From the NCBI GenBank assembly GCA_017560765.1, contig JAFZEI010000106.1:1-41562 (forward strand): a stretch of DNA of 41,562 nucleotides, written 5' to 3'. Of the stretch, positions 16,662-26,213 are shown in pieces. This DNA is from Clostridia bacterium (GTDB lineage Bacteria; Bacillota; Clostridia; UBA1212; UBA1255). How positions within the stretch are numbered: the stretch's first letter is position 1; every line of letters begins with the position of its first letter. Position numbers and translations under genes: made by a program. The notes beneath the pieces were generated by a model that had not been told where the DNA came from, searched no databases, and saw only the letters and a program-made list of their open reading frames with translations.

Positions 16662-17372
16662 ATGAAAATTTATATTATAAATTCACAGATTGATATAAAA
16701 GCAAAAGAACTTTTAAATAAGTATGGCACAGTATCAGAAGTTGCGGCGCATCCCACACTTCCCGAGCAAGAAAAGTGCCATGCAGACATGCAATTTGCCC
16801 GATTAGATAACCATACTTTGATTTGCGCGCCGGGAATTTCCGTCAACAATGCATCCGAAAAACTTGCGGTAATACCCGGTAGCATTAACTTAAAAGAAAA
16901 ATATCCATATAATATTTCATATAATATTCTACGATGCGGTGATTTATTGATTCATAATACAAAACACACTGCTCCGGAAATACTTTCCGAAGCACACAAA
17001 CGCCAAATCAAGATATTGCATGTAAATCAAGGTTATGCAGGATGCTCTTCGATTTCAATACCTCTTGCAGATAAATCAACACTTCTTTTGTCCTCTGATA
17101 AAGGAATTATTTCTGCAATAAAAAAATCAAATACCAAAAATATCATTACTGAATACTTTGAAGATACCGATAACATAATTCTACCCGGATATAATCACGG
17201 CTTTATAGGCGGTTGTTGCGGCTACGACAATCAATTGGGATTAATTGTTTACGGTAAAACAAACAGACAGCTCAACGAACTGTCTGAAAGATATAATTTT
17301 CCGATTTTTCCAATTTTTGACGGTCCTCTCACAGACATTGGCGGGATACTTGTTATGTACCCACTTCAATAA
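16662..17372 (+). CDS. DUF6873-like protein with guanidino-modifying-enzyme-type fold (probable)
   Basis: A 236-residue cytoplasmic protein. [20 protein letters not shown] (39-58), [20 protein letters not shown] and [12 protein letters not shown] recall the DUF6873 family, placed in the GME (arginine-deiminase-like) fold; no biochemical function is known to me. No ribosome-binding site precedes the ATG; the predicted promoter would give an almost leaderless message. The natural-looking N-terminus ([11 protein letters not shown]) and the absence of another nearby Met support this start. Its last 20 bases overlap the 3' end of endoA on the opposite strand. Confidence 0.65.
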   Translation: MKIYIINSQIDIKAKELLNKYGTVSEVAAHPTLPEQEKCHADMQFARLDNHTLICAPGISVNNASEKLAVIPGSINLKEKYPYNISYNILRCGDLLIHNTKHTAPEILSEAHKRQIKILHVNQGYAGCSSISIPLADKSTLLLSSDKGIISAIKKSNTKNIITEYFEDTDNIILPGYNHGFIGGCCGYDNQLGLIVYGKTNRQLNELSERYNFPIFPIFDGPLTDIGGILVMYPLQ

Positions 17373-17712
17373 GCCCCAAACTTATTTTTAAAGCATAATC
17401 TATTTTTTTCATGTTATCAGTATCAATATGACAAACACGTTCTCTCAGACGCTTTTTATCTATTGTTCTAAGCTGCTCTAATAAAATAACCGAATCTTTT
17501 GCTATCCCAAATTGGTCAGCTCTTATAGATAAATGAGTCGGTAGCTTTGATTTGTTAATTTGCGACGTAATTGCTGCAACTATAACCGTCGGACTGTATT
17601 TATTTCCTATATCATTCTGCAAAACAAGCACCGGTCTTATGCCGCCTTGTTCCGAACCCACAACAGGGCTCAAGTCAGCATAATATATGTCACCACGCTT
17701 TACAGCTATCAT
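17353..17712 (-). CDS. ndoA: EndoA/MazF-type mRNA interferase toxin
   Basis: A 119-residue ribosome-independent endoribonuclease toxin. It follows B. subtilis EndoA closely: [20 protein letters not shown] (5-24), [28 protein letters not shown] with the expected active-site Arg and Thr, and [22 protein letters not shown] lies 8 bases before the ATG at 17712. It follows its antitoxin gene by 15 bases, with alr upstream, the same order as in B. subtilis (alr-ndoAI-ndoA). Confidence 0.94.
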   Translation of the reverse strand: MIAVKRGDIYYADLSPVVGSEQGGIRPVLVLQNDIGNKYSPTVIVAAITSQINKSKLPTHLSIRADQFGIAKDSVILLEQLRTIDKKRLRERVCHIDTDNMKKIDYALKISLGLIEVGT

Positions 17713-17727
17713 TAAATCAACTCCGTT

Positions 17728-17970
17728 TCAATATTTAATGTCTTCCTCAGCACAAAAAAACTCCTCTGCTATTTTAAGATTAAGCTCTGCCATTTCTTGA
17801 TATCCCTTTATCATTTCACTTCGCAAAGCTCTTTTTTCTCTTTCTTCTATATAGAAGCGCATAGCATGTTCCAGCAATTCATTTCTGCTGATGTTGTCTT
17901 TTTTAGCAATAGAATCTACTTCGTTAAGTAAACTCTCCGGGAGCTCAAGCTCGACTTTCTTTGCCGCGGC
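17728..17970 (-). CDS. ndoAI: EndoAI/MazE-type antitoxin (ribbon-helix-helix)
   Basis: An 80-residue antitoxin that binds and inhibits EndoA and likely represses its own operon. The N-terminus KKVELELPESLLNEVDSIAK is a ribbon-helix-helix DNA-binding module; the C-terminal SEMIKGYQEMAELNLKIAEE is the EndoAI-type toxin-binding segment. The start is taken as the ATG at 17970, with GGAGGG six bases upstream, rather than an in-frame start at 18021. It lies 79 bases downstream of alr. Confidence 0.9.
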   Translation of the reverse strand, partial: AAAKKVELELPESLLNEVDSIAKKDNISRNELLEHAMRFYIEEREKRALRSEMIKGYQEMAELNLKIAEEFFCAEEDIKY

Positions 17971-18049
17971 CATAAAAAACCCTCCATTCACATTGTATCC
18001 ATTTTTACGGAGTAAATACACTTTGAAAGTATATAAAAAATTATTTGTT

Positions 18050-19255
18050 TTATTTTCTTGTAAGTCTGTTCATTATTTCTACTGTTTTGCCATTCTCTGT
18101 AAAAACTCTGGGCACACGTCTGCTGACTGCACATGAAACTTCGTAATTAATTGTATCTGCAATACGTGCAATTCCCTCAGCTGTGGGAAATCTGCTCAAA
18201 TCTCCGTCATAATCACCGAAAAGTACCACTGTGTCTCCCTGCTTGATGCCGCCACTCTCCTTAGCAGAAGATGCGTCTACCATCATCTGATCCATACAAA
18301 CTCTGCCTACTATAGGAAGCTTCTTACCGGAATTTTCATGATACACGAAACCTTTATTACTTTGAATACGCATATAACCGTCCGCGTAACCTACAGGAAT
18401 AGTGGCAATAGTCATTTTACGCTCTGCACGATATGTACAACCGTAACTGAAGCACGTTCCGCACTCCACTTCCTTTACATGTGAAACCGCCGATTTCAAG
18501 GTCATAACAGCCTTTAAATCAACACCTGTAATCTTTGTCTCCTCCGAAGGCCACAAACCATATAAAATAATTCCCGCCCTTACCATATCCAGGTGCATTT
18601 CAGGATATCTCAGAATTGCTGCACTGTTTGCAGCATGCCTTATAGGAATGTCTATTTTCTTTTCTTGTTTTATTTTTCTGCACACCTCATAAAATTTAGC
18701 ATACTGCTCCCGAGTATATGCATTTGACTTTTCGGAATATTCGTCAGCCACTGCGAAGTGTGTAAAAATCCCTTCTATTTCCAAGTATGGTAATTTAGCA
18801 ATTATTTCAGCTGCTTCAGGTGCATTTTCAGGAGTAAAGCCTACACGACCCATACCCGTATCTACTTTTAAATGTATTTTTGCAATCTTTCCAAGTTTTT
18901 CTGCTGCTTTAGACAAGCTCTGTGCAGTTTCGAAAGAATAAACGCCTTGCCTTATATCAAGATTTATTATTGTTTCCGCACATTGCGGTTGATTGTCGCT
19001 AAGAATCAGAATAGGCGCACCTATTCCTGCGTTTCTAAGCTCTATTGCTTCGTCAAGCATTGAGACAGCAAGCCATTCAGCTCCGTTTTCCAATATTGTT
19101 TTGGCAACCTGCAGAACACCGTGTCCGTATGCATCTGCCTTTACCACTCCCATAATCTTGGCTCCGGGAGTTGTACATTTCTTAATAATCTGCATATTGT
19201 GCTTCAGAAAATCCAAGTTAATCTCAGCCCATGTTCTTTTTGTATCCGGTATCAT
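18050..19255 (-). CDS. alr: Alanine racemase
   Basis: A 401-residue PLP enzyme making D-alanine for peptidoglycan. The PLP-binding Lys39 sits in VVKADAYGHG (37-46), the catalytic Tyr in YGCTYRAERK, and RVCMDQMMVD is also conserved. Length is a little above the usual 370-390. Its ATG overlaps the nnrD stop (ATGA), so the two are translationally coupled. It feeds D-Ala to the ligase encoded at 2817-3869. Linkage to endoAI/endoA is conserved across Firmicutes. Confidence 0.96.
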   Translation of the reverse strand: MIPDTKRTWAEINLDFLKHNMQIIKKCTTPGAKIMGVVKADAYGHGVLQVAKTILENGAEWLAVSMLDEAIELRNAGIGAPILILSDNQPQCAETIINLDIRQGVYSFETAQSLSKAAEKLGKIAKIHLKVDTGMGRVGFTPENAPEAAEIIAKLPYLEIEGIFTHFAVADEYSEKSNAYTREQYAKFYEVCRKIKQEKKIDIPIRHAANSAAILRYPEMHLDMVRAGIILYGLWPSEETKITGVDLKAVMTLKSAVSHVKEVECGTCFSYGCTYRAERKMTIATIPVGYADGYMRIQSNKGFVYHENSGKKLPIVGRVCMDQMMVDASSAKESGGIKQGDTVVLFGDYDGDLSRFPTAEGIARIADTINYEVSCAVSRRVPRVFTENGKTVEIMNRLTRK

Positions 19256-20151
19256 AATAAAACAACCTCTTTCAGCATATCGATTAAATCTCCGGCTTTT
19301 ACTGCTCTTTGTCCGTATTTTGCAGAAGCCATATCACCGCACAAACCATGTATAAACACTCCGCAACAAGTAATTTCAAAGCAAGTATTTTTATCCGTAT
19401 CAGATGCTGTAAGTCCTGCAAGAATACCTGCAAGCACATCTCCGCTGCCTCCTGTTGCCATCCCGGCATTACCGGTGGTATTTATATATATTTCCTGTAA
19501 AGGATTCTCAGAGCAAACAATGCTTTCATTTCCTTTGAGAACAACAATTGCGCCAATTTCCCTTGCTGCTTTTTTTGCAGCTTCTTTGCGATTTTCATTT
19601 ATATATTCCGCTGTCATCCCCATAAGTCTTGAAAGCTCACCGGTGTGTGGTGTTATTATAAGTTTTCTCGGCATTTTTCTTTCTTCGTATAATTTATTCT
19701 TATATGAATTTAATCCGTCTGCATCAAGAATTACAGGTATATTGCTGTTTGAAAATTCAGCAAGCACACCATGCACAAACTTCTTTGTTTGTGTATTAGT
19801 TCCCAATCCGGGACCTACTACCACGCATACGGAATCCTTTGCGCTTTTTATAGCTTCTACGACCTGCGCTACATGGTTTTCTTCGAAGAAAGATGTTTTA
19901 TCATCACCGACTTTTATTTTTACAGCTTCTTTACAACCTACTTCATATACAGGCAGGAGCTTTCCCGGTGCAAATAAATATACAAGACCTGCACCTGTTC
20001 TGATTGCACTCTCCGCACAAAGCATTGCAGCTCCTGTCATACCTTCACATCCTGCAATAATAAAAACGCGGCCATAATCACCCTTGTGAGTATAAGGATT
20101 TCTTGCCGCGTTGTAATATTTTATAAAGCTATCTTTATCTCTCAATTGCAT
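19252..20151 (-). CDS. nnrD: ADP/ATP-dependent NAD(P)H-hydrate dehydratase
   Basis: A 299-residue nucleotide-repair enzyme that dehydrates damaged NAD(P)H hydrates; ribokinase-like fold. Signatures: YGRVFIIAGCEGMTGAAML (26-44), SAIRTGAGLVYL, VVVGPGLG, ITPHTGELSRLMG, VVLKGN and NAGMATGGSGDVLAGILAGL with the catalytic Asp. It lacks the N-terminal epimerase (YjeF-N) domain found in fused versions. GGAG lies 9 bases before the ATG. Overlaps alr by 4 bases. Confidence 0.93.
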   Translation of the reverse strand: MQLRDKDSFIKYYNAARNPYTHKGDYGRVFIIAGCEGMTGAAMLCAESAIRTGAGLVYLFAPGKLLPVYEVGCKEAVKIKVGDDKTSFFEENHVAQVVEAIKSAKDSVCVVVGPGLGTNTQTKKFVHGVLAEFSNSNIPVILDADGLNSYKNKLYEERKMPRKLIITPHTGELSRLMGMTAEYINENRKEAAKKAAREIGAIVVLKGNESIVCSENPLQEIYINTTGNAGMATGGSGDVLAGILAGLTASDTDKNTCFEITCCGVFIHGLCGDMASAKYGQRAVKAGDLIDMLKEVVLL

Positions 20152-20167
20152 TTTTCATAACTCCGAC

Positions 20168-20467
20168 TTACTCTTTTGTTCTCTTTTTAATCCAACTTAC
20201 TATAGCTTCAACTACAAAAAACAGACAAACACCTACTATAACTAACATGAAAACAATTTCTCCCGCACTGTTCCCCGTATTATCCGGCTCACCATCAAAA
20301 AGTATATCGCTGTCCGATGCAGCAGACTGCGTTTCAGTAGCAGTTTCTGCTTCGGTCGCTACTGCCGGTGTGGCTGCCTTACAAAAAGTAACATGCGGTA
20401 ACATCAAAGTAACTGCTAAAACAATCATAAAAATGATGCCCTTTTTTATTTTCGCGTCCATTACCAT
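20168..20467 (-). CDS. Small secreted/membrane protein of unknown function
   Basis: A 99-residue protein with an N-terminal signal-like helix (about 8-29), an acidic Ala/Thr/Glu-rich segment (30-65) and a second hydrophobic helix (about 69-91) followed by KKRTKE. The topology suggests a small envelope protein with a short external loop. AAGGGG lies about 7 bases before the ATG at 20467. It sits between ecfT and nnrD, all leftward, 16 bases before nnrD. Family not recognised. Confidence 0.6.
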   Translation of the reverse strand: MVMDAKIKKGIIFMIVLAVTLMLPHVTFCKAATPAVATEAETATETQSAASDSDILFDGEPDNTGNSAGEIVFMLVIVGVCLFFVVEAIVSWIKKRTKE

Positions 20468-20499
20468 AAAACCACCCCTTCAATTATTATAAGTTTATT

Positions 20500-21297
20500 T
20501 TACATGAATTTATTTGCAAGCACAATAACAACAAGAAGAATTATCGTTATAATTGTTAGTAACAAATCAATGTATGTGAATCTTAATACTTTAAATTTTG
20601 TCCTGCCTTCTCCACCTCTGTAACATCTTGCGTTCATTGCTGTTGCCAAATCCTCAGCTTTTCGCCATGCACTTATAAAAAGCGGAATCAATATCGGTAT
20701 ATAGCTTTTAATTTTTTGTATAAGATTTTTACTGTCAAAATCAGAGCCTCTTGCCTTTTGTGCCTTCATAATCCTGTCTGTTTCATCAACAAAAGTCGGA
20801 ATAAATCGCAATGCAATGCTCATCATCATGGCTATTTCATGTGCCGGAAAATGAATCTTCTTAAGTGGAGACAGTAAACTTTCTATTCCGTCTGTAAGCA
20901 TAACAGATGTAGTTGTATACATAAGAACAGAAGATCCCAAAACCAAAAGTACAATGCGAAGGAGCATTTTTACTGCGAAAAAAATGCCCTCTTTATAAAT
21001 GGTAATTTTCCAAAAATCAAGCAACACATTTTCGCCCTTATAAAACAAAACATTAAGCACAACTGTTATCATCATCATTATCAAAAGAGGTTTGAGACTT
21101 TTAATAATTTTGGCTATGTTAATTTTGGCGCACAAATACGTTGCACATACAAAAATAATTGCTGCGCTGTATGCGACGAAATTTTCTGCAATAATTACTG
21201 CTATCATATACACAAATGTCAGCACAAATTTCGTTCTTGGATCTGCTCTGTGCAAAATTGAATTTCCGGGTACGAACTGTCCTATTGTTATCTTCAT
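20500..21297 (-). CDS. ecfT: Energy-coupling factor transporter transmembrane protein EcfT
   Basis: A 265-residue integral membrane protein coupling the two Ecf ATPases to vitamin-binding S components. It has several transmembrane helices and the two Ala-Arg-Gly-type coupling motifs (MKAQKARGSD and AMNARCYRGG) that contact the ATPases. GQFVPGNSILHRADPRTK is the usual EcfT/CbiQ N-terminus. The ATG overlaps the ecfA2 stop (ATGA). No S component is encoded here, consistent with a group II, shared ECF module. Confidence 0.94.
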   Translation of the reverse strand: MKITIGQFVPGNSILHRADPRTKFVLTFVYMIAVIIAENFVAYSAAIIFVCATYLCAKINIAKIIKSLKPLLIMMMITVVLNVLFYKGENVLLDFWKITIYKEGIFFAVKMLLRIVLLVLGSSVLMYTTTSVMLTDGIESLLSPLKKIHFPAHEIAMMMSIALRFIPTFVDETDRIMKAQKARGSDFDSKNLIQKIKSYIPILIPLFISAWRKAEDLATAMNARCYRGGEGRTKFKVLRFTYIDLLLTIITIILLVVIVLANKFM

Positions 21298-22154
21298 ACA
21301 GTCTCCCCCTTGTTTAACAAGCGTAATATTTCCTCAGTAGCTTCCTCCACGGTAAACACATCTGTATTTATATTTAAATCAGGAAGAATTTCACCTATTT
21401 TATTAAAAACAGATGACATTTGAGGAACTGACAAGCCTATTTCATTAAGCCTCTTGCCGTTTCGAAATACTTCCTTAGGCTTGCCAATCATTTCAATTTT
21501 GCCGTTATTCATTACTATTACTTTATCTGCAAGTTTTGCAATATCTTCCATGCTATGAGAAACCAAAATGACCGTTATTCCATTCTCGTCACGCAATTTC
21601 TTCGCAAAACCAAGTATTTCTTCCCTACCTGCAGGATCAAGTCCTGCAGCAGGCTCATCCAAAACGAGTATTTGCGGATTCATTACAATTATTCCTGCTA
21701 TAGCAACCCTTCTTTTCTGTCCTCCGGAAAGATCGTAAATAGATTTATCAAGAATGTCTTCTGTCAAACCTGTTTTATTCAAGGCATCCGACACACGATT
21801 ATACTCTTCTTCAGGTGAGAGTTTTTCATTTTTTATACCAAAGGCAATATCCTTATATACTGTTGACTCAAAAAGTTGATACTCGGGATATTGAAAAACG
21901 AGTCCTACTTTCTTACGCATTTCTTTTATGTTAGAGTGATTCATCAAAAGACCATCAATATAGATATTTCCCTCTTCGGGCTTTAAAAGGCCATTAAAAT
22001 GTTGTACAAGTGTAGATTTACCGCATCCTGTGTGACCTATTATACCTACAAATTCACCATCACAAATTTCTAAATTTATATTATCAAGAGCCTTTTTTTC
22101 AAAGGGTGTTCCTTTCATATATGTGTGGCTCAAATTTTCTATTTTTAAAGGCAT
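21294..22154 (-). CDS. ecfA2: Energy-coupling factor transporter ATPase EcfA2
   Basis: A 286-residue ABC ATPase of the shared ECF vitamin transporter. Walker A GHTGCGKST, Q-loop VFQYPEYQLF, signature LSGGQKRR, Walker B QILVLDEPAAGLDP. The start is the ATG at 22154 that overlaps the ecfA1 stop (TGATG), with GGCGGTG seven bases upstream; two TTG codons just before it are less likely. Pairs with EcfA1 and EcfT. Confidence 0.95.
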   Translation of the reverse strand: MPLKIENLSHTYMKGTPFEKKALDNINLEICDGEFVGIIGHTGCGKSTLVQHFNGLLKPEEGNIYIDGLLMNHSNIKEMRKKVGLVFQYPEYQLFESTVYKDIAFGIKNEKLSPEEEYNRVSDALNKTGLTEDILDKSIYDLSGGQKRRVAIAGIIVMNPQILVLDEPAAGLDPAGREEILGFAKKLRDENGITVILVSHSMEDIAKLADKVIVMNNGKIEMIGKPKEVFRNGKRLNEIGLSVPQMSSVFNKIGEILPDLNINTDVFTVEEATEEILRLLNKGETV

Positions 22155-23050
22155 CAACAAGCACCGCCTTTTTTCAGCAATTCTATAAGCACGAGTATGC
22201 CCTCTTCTTCTGTTATTATATCTTGAGGAACATCTATACCTTTCTGCCTTAAATTATACATTAGTGCTGTTATCTGAGGCACTTCCAGGCCGGCATTCTT
22301 CACAAGATTAACATCAGAAAATAATTTCCGAGGTGTAGTATCTGCTAAAACTATCCCGTTATCTATCAAAATAACCCTATCAGCTTGACTGACTTCATCC
22401 ATATGATGTGTAATGTGAACTATGGTTATATTATTTTCCTTGTTTAATTTTTTTATAAGATTAATTACTTCTCGTCTGCCAATGGGGTCTAACATTGCAG
22501 TTGCCTCATCCAGGACAATACATTCCGGTTGCATTGCAATTATACCTGCGATTGCGCATCTTTGCTTTTGCCCTCCGGATAATAAGTGAGGTTCTGTTCT
22601 TCTTTCTTTTTGAAGCTTTACCGTCTCTAATGCAAAATCAATTTTTTCGAGCATTTTTTCTCTGGGAACGCCAATATTCTCCAACCCAAAAGCCACATCT
22701 TCTTCTACAGAAGTGCCAACAATTTGATTGTCGGGATTTTGAAATACCATACCCACTCGGCTTCTGATTTCCCAAATCAACTCGTCATTTTGGGTATCTA
22801 TGCCATTTACCAACACAGTACCCTCTGTAGGTAATAAAAGAGCATTCATAGTACGAGCAAGAGTAGATTTTCCCGAACCGTTTCTACCTACTATTGCTAC
22901 AAATTCTCCTTTTTCTATAGAAAAATCAGCTTTTTTAACAGCATAATCCACATGACCTACTGTTTTTGTCTGCGATTTGCCATCACCATACTCTTCTTCG
23001 TTGTCATCATATGAGTACGAAACATTTTCAAAGCGAATAAAATTCTTCAA
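22154..23050 (-). CDS. ecfA1: Energy-coupling factor transporter ATPase EcfA1
   Basis: A 298-residue ABC ATPase. Walker A GRNGSGKST, Q-loop VFQNPDNQIVG, signature LSGGQKQR, and Walker B CIVLDEATAMLDP, the Ala-Met variant typical of EcfA1. Residues 15-33 carry a small acidic insertion (DDNEEEYGDGKSQTK) in the nucleotide-binding N-terminal sheet. The start is a TTG at 23050 with GGGAG nine bases upstream. It lies just after the terminator of the ribosomal supercluster, so it depends on read-through or on a promoter I cannot see clearly. Confidence 0.94.
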   Translation of the reverse strand: MKNFIRFENVSYSYDDNEEEYGDGKSQTKTVGHVDYAVKKADFSIEKGEFVAIVGRNGSGKSTLARTMNALLLPTEGTVLVNGIDTQNDELIWEIRSRVGMVFQNPDNQIVGTSVEEDVAFGLENIGVPREKMLEKIDFALETVKLQKERRTEPHLLSGGQKQRCAIAGIIAMQPECIVLDEATAMLDPIGRREVINLIKKLNKENNITIVHITHHMDEVSQADRVILIDNGIVLADTTPRKLFSDVNLVKNAGLEVPQITALMYNLRQKGIDVPQDIITEEEGILVLIELLKKGGAC

Positions 23051-23071
23051 TATGACTTGCTCCCTTTTTTG

Positions 23072-23105
23072 AAAAAACGGGGATCATCTCCACAGACAAT
23101 CCCCG
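23072..23105 (-). terminator. Intrinsic terminator of the ribosomal supercluster
   Basis: On the minus strand CGGGGAT and ATCCCCG form a 7-bp stem (23078-23105) followed by six Ts (23072-23077). It lies about 40 bases after the rplQ stop and about 20 bases before ecfA1. Confidence 0.88.
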
Positions 23106-23146
23106 CTTTAAGATATTACATAAAGCTATGTTAATCGACAGTTTTC

Positions 23147-23671
23147 TTATACAAGCTCTAAAATAGCCATTGGGGCTGCGTCGCCTCTTCTGGGTCCTGT
23201 TTTATAAATTCTTGTATAACCGCCTTTACGCTCCTTATACTTAGGTGCAATCTCATCAAAAAGTTTATTAACTATGTTGATATTATTGCCCTCTGCATCT
23301 TTTACTTTGTAAATCCACTCAATAGCTTGCTTTCTTGCAGCTAATCTTGAAGGATTGTCAATACGTACAAGCTCTGTTCTGATTTCACGGTCAGCAAACT
23401 TTGTGAACTTGTTACCATTCTTTGATGTAACAACTGTAGTTTGTTTTTTACCTTTTGAATCAGTAGGAACGCTACTAACTTTTGCTTGCTTTGTTGTGAA
23501 GTTATCTGCTTCACGAACTGCCTTTGCTATGATTCTTTCTGCTATGCTCTGAACTTCTTTAGCTCTTGTCTCTGTTGTAACAATTGAACCATTCTGAAAG
23601 AGTGCTGTTACAAGACCTCTGAGCATTGCTTTTCTCTGGTCTGCTGTACGACCAAGCTTTCTATATGCCAT
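23147..23671 (-). CDS. rplQ: 50S ribosomal protein L17, with internal insertion
   Basis: Ribosomal protein near the exit tunnel. The N-terminus ([20 protein letters not shown]) and C-terminus ([20 protein letters not shown]) are canonical, but the protein is 174 residues against about 120 in B. subtilis. Roughly 50 extra residues (about 56-107, Lys/Thr/Ser-rich, including [20 protein letters not shown]) sit in the middle, before [17 protein letters not shown] precedes the ATG. Last gene of the alpha operon, 33 bases after rpoA. Confidence 0.96.
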   Translation of the reverse strand: MAYRKLGRTADQRKAMLRGLVTALFQNGSIVTTETRAKEVQSIAERIIAKAVREADNFTTKQAKVSSVPTDSKGKKQTTVVTSKNGNKFTKFADREIRTELVRIDNPSRLAARKQAIEWIYKVKDAEGNNINIVNKLFDEIAPKYKERKGGYTRIYKTGPRRGDAAPMAILELV

Positions 23672-23704
23672 TTGAATATACCCTCCTGTCTAATTAGTGT
23701 GACC

Positions 23705-24661
23705 TCAGTCTTCTTTTTTAAGTGAAAGTCCGAGAGATTCCAATTTTTGGATAACTTCCTCTAAAGACTTTCTGCCGAGGTTACGAACCTTCATCATTTC
23801 TTCTTCTGTTTTTTCAGCCAAATCACCGACTGTATTAACAGAAGCACGTTTTAAGCAATTGTATGAACGTACTGAAAGATCAAGGTCTTCGATATTCATT
23901 TCCAATATCTTCTCTGTTTTACCTGAAACATCCTTTTCAACAACTACGTGTTTAATTTCTTTCTCTTCATCGAAGTGAGTGAAAAGTTCAAACTGCTCTA
24001 TTAAGATTTTAGCACTCTCGCATATTGCCTCGTCAGGAGACATGGCTCCGTTTGTCCAAACCTCAAGAGTAAGTTTATCGTAGTCCGTTACATTTCCCAC
24101 ACGCGTATTTTCTACATAATAGTTTACCTTCGGTACAGGTGAGAAAAGTGAATCGATGGGAATAACACCGAAAGGCATATTAGGAATCTTATTTTTATCT
24201 GCAGACCTCCAACCCTTTGATGTACCAACCTCCATCTCTATTGAAAGTTCAGCTTCACCATTTAAGGTTGCAATGTGCTGATCAGGATTAAGAACCTCAA
24301 CATCTGAATCACATACGATATCAGCTGCAGTAACAACACCTCTGTCAGACTTTAAAATACTAACAGTCTTTGTCTCTGTCAAATCCTCAGCTAATACTTT
24401 AAATGCAACCTGCTTAATATTTAAAATGATTTCGGTTACATCCTCAACAACACCGGGTATTGATGTGAACTCATGACAAGCACCTTTAATTTTTACATTC
24501 ATCGCTGCAGAGCCCGGTAATGATGAAAGAAGTATTCTTCTGAGTGAATTTCCCAATGTCGTGCCGTATCCTCTTTCAAGGGGTTCTATAACGAATTTAC
24601 CGTATCTACCGGATTCGTCTGATGCCACACATTCCATTCTTGGCTTTTCAATTTCAATCAC
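23705..24661 (-). CDS. rpoA: RNA polymerase alpha subunit
   Basis: A 318-residue core RNA polymerase subunit. The N-terminal dimerisation domain (about 1-230) contains [20 protein letters not shown]; the C-terminal domain (about 250-318) has [19 protein letters not shown] and [11 protein letters not shown], which bind UP elements and activators. The start is a GTG at 24661 with AAGGAGGG seven bases upstream. Between rpsD and rplQ, as expected. Confidence 0.98.
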   Translation of the reverse strand: MIEIEKPRMECVASDESGRYGKFVIEPLERGYGTTLGNSLRRILLSSLPGSAAMNVKIKGACHEFTSIPGVVEDVTEIILNIKQVAFKVLAEDLTETKTVSILKSDRGVVTAADIVCDSDVEVLNPDQHIATLNGEAELSIEMEVGTSKGWRSADKNKIPNMPFGVIPIDSLFSPVPKVNYYVENTRVGNVTDYDKLTLEVWTNGAMSPDEAICESAKILIEQFELFTHFDEEKEIKHVVVEKDVSGKTEKILEMNIEDLDLSVRSYNCLKRASVNTVGDLAEKTEEEMMKVRNLGRKSLEEVIQKLESLGLSLKKED

Positions 24662-24699
24662 AATATTCCCTCCTTGGAATCTAAATACTAACGGCGAAA

Positions 24700-25332
24700 T
24701 TATTTACTATACAACTCGACGATCAAGTGCTCCATTACAGGTAAATCAATATCTTCACGCTTCGGATATGTTAAAACTGTTCCCTGCATTTTATCTGCAT
24801 CATATGAGAGCCATTCGGGAACTGAACGTCCGCTTGTTACGTCAAGAATTTCGTTGATTCTGGAGTTTGACTTGCTCTTCTCACATACAGCAATAACGTC
24901 ATTAGCAGAGATAAGATATGAAGGAATATTTACTCTCTTACCGTTAACTGTGAAATGTCCGTGAAGAACGAGCTGTCTCGCTTCTGCTCTTGATGAACCA
25001 AGACCGAGACGATAAACAACATTATCAAGTCTTCTTTCAAGCAATATCAAAAGGTTTTCACCTGTTACACCGCTCTTTTTGTTTGCCATTTCAAAGTAAG
25101 TATGGAATTGTTTCTCCAATACACCGTAATATCTCTTAGTTTTTTGTTTTTCTCTAAGCTGCATGCAATATTCTGACTGTTTTTTCTTAGCCTGTCCGTG
25201 TTGTCCGGGTGCATAGCTTCTCTTAGGTCTTGACATTGCACACTTCTCTGTATAACATCTTGTGCCTTTCAGAAAAAGCTTCTCGCCTTCTCTTCTGCAA
25301 ATTCTACATGATGCTTCACTATATCTGGCCAT
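24700..25332 (-). CDS. rpsD: 30S ribosomal protein S4, zinc-binding (C+) form
   Basis: A 210-residue primary 16S rRNA-binding protein that nucleates 30S assembly. Cys9, Cys12, Cys26 and Cys31 form a four-Cys zinc site at the N-terminus, marking the C+ variant; then PGQHG, and the S4 RNA-binding domain [28 protein letters not shown] precedes the ATG. It lies in the alpha operon here rather than as a separate monocistronic gene as in B. subtilis. Confidence 0.97.
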   Translation of the reverse strand: MARYSEASCRICRREGEKLFLKGTRCYTEKCAMSRPKRSYAPGQHGQAKKKQSEYCMQLREKQKTKRYYGVLEKQFHTYFEMANKKSGVTGENLLILLERRLDNVVYRLGLGSSRAEARQLVLHGHFTVNGKRVNIPSYLISANDVIAVCEKSKSNSRINEILDVTSGRSVPEWLSYDADKMQGTVLTYPKREDIDLPVMEHLIVELYSK

Positions 25333-25350
25333 TCTTAATACCTCCGTTAA

Positions 25351-25749
25351 TTAAACTCTACGTCTCTTGGGCGGTCTGCATCCGTTATGCGGAATAGGAG
25401 TCTCGTCCTTAATTAATGTAACATCGAGTCCTGCTACTTGCAGTGCTCTGATTGCTGACTCACGGCCTGCTCCGGGACCTCTAACGTAAACCTCTACAGA
25501 TTTAAGACCATGCTCCATAGCAGCTTTTGCAGCTGTTTCTGCTGCAGACTGAGCTGCGAAAGGAGTACTCTTCTTTGAGCCACGGAAACCGAGTCCACCG
25601 GCACTTGCCCAAGAAATAGCATTACCGGACTTATCAGTAATAGTAACAATTGTATTATTGAAGGTTGAGCGAATATGTGCCTGACCAAATTCAATAAATT
25701 TACGTTCTCTTCTTCTACCTTTTACAGTTTTTTTGGTTTTAACAGCCAT
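25351..25749 (-). CDS. rpsK: 30S ribosomal protein S11
   Basis: A 132-residue platform protein of the small subunit. [38 protein letters not shown] and the C-terminal [13 protein letters not shown] are canonical. GGAGG lies before the ATG at 25749. It is 13 bases downstream of rpsM and 18 bases before rpsD. Confidence 0.98.
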   Translation of the reverse strand: MAVKTKKTVKGRRRERKFIEFGQAHIRSTFNNTIVTITDKSGNAISWASAGGLGFRGSKKSTPFAAQSAAETAAKAAMEHGLKSVEVYVRGPGAGRESAIRALQVAGLDVTLIKDETPIPHNGCRPPKRRRV

Positions 25750-25762
25750 AACTCAAACCTCC

Positions 25763-26131
25763 TTATTTCTTCTTGCCTGCTATAGGTCTAGCGGGACCTT
25801 TTCTCGTTCTGGCATTAGTTTTTGTTCTCTGGCCTCTAACGGGAAGTCCCATCTTATGACGTCTGCCTCTATAGCAACCAATTTCCATAAGACGCTTAAT
25901 GTTGAGGGAAACTTCTCTACGTACGTCACCTTCAACAACATATTCTTTATCTATGATATCTCTTAACTTACCAACCTCATCGTCAGTTAAGTCTCTAACT
26001 CTTGTGTCTGGATTGATACCGGTTTTAGCAAGAATTTCACTTGCTGTTGTTCTACCTATACCGTAAATGTATGTCAATCCGATTTCAACACGCTTCTCTC
26101 TCGGCAAGTCAACACCTGCAATACGAGCCAT
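25763..26131 (-). CDS. rpsM: 30S ribosomal protein S13
   Basis: A 122-residue head protein contacting the P-site tRNA and the L5 bridge. The sequence [20 protein letters not shown], a helix-hairpin-helix region ([20 protein letters not shown]) and the basic C-terminus are canonical. I start at the ATG at 26131, giving MARIAGV; a GTG 12 bases upstream overlaps the GGAGG site. A long, structured 196-base spacer separates it from rpmJ, which is unusual in this tight cluster. Confidence 0.97.
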   Translation of the reverse strand: MARIAGVDLPREKRVEIGLTYIYGIGRTTASEILAKTGINPDTRVRDLTDDEVGKLRDIIDKEYVVEGDVRREVSLNIKRLMEIGCYRGRRHKMGLPVRGQRTKTNARTRKGPARPIAGKKK

Positions 26132-26213
26132 TCGAAAATACACCTCCGTAAAAATTTGGCTTTTAATTCTTTAGCCTTACAACATAAATATTATAAAATC
26201 TATATACAACATC

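Noticed and set aside
19121-20077. A 318-codon plus-strand open frame across alr and nnrD
   Set aside because: It overlaps two well-identified enzymes on the other strand and has no recognisable motif; a shadow frame.
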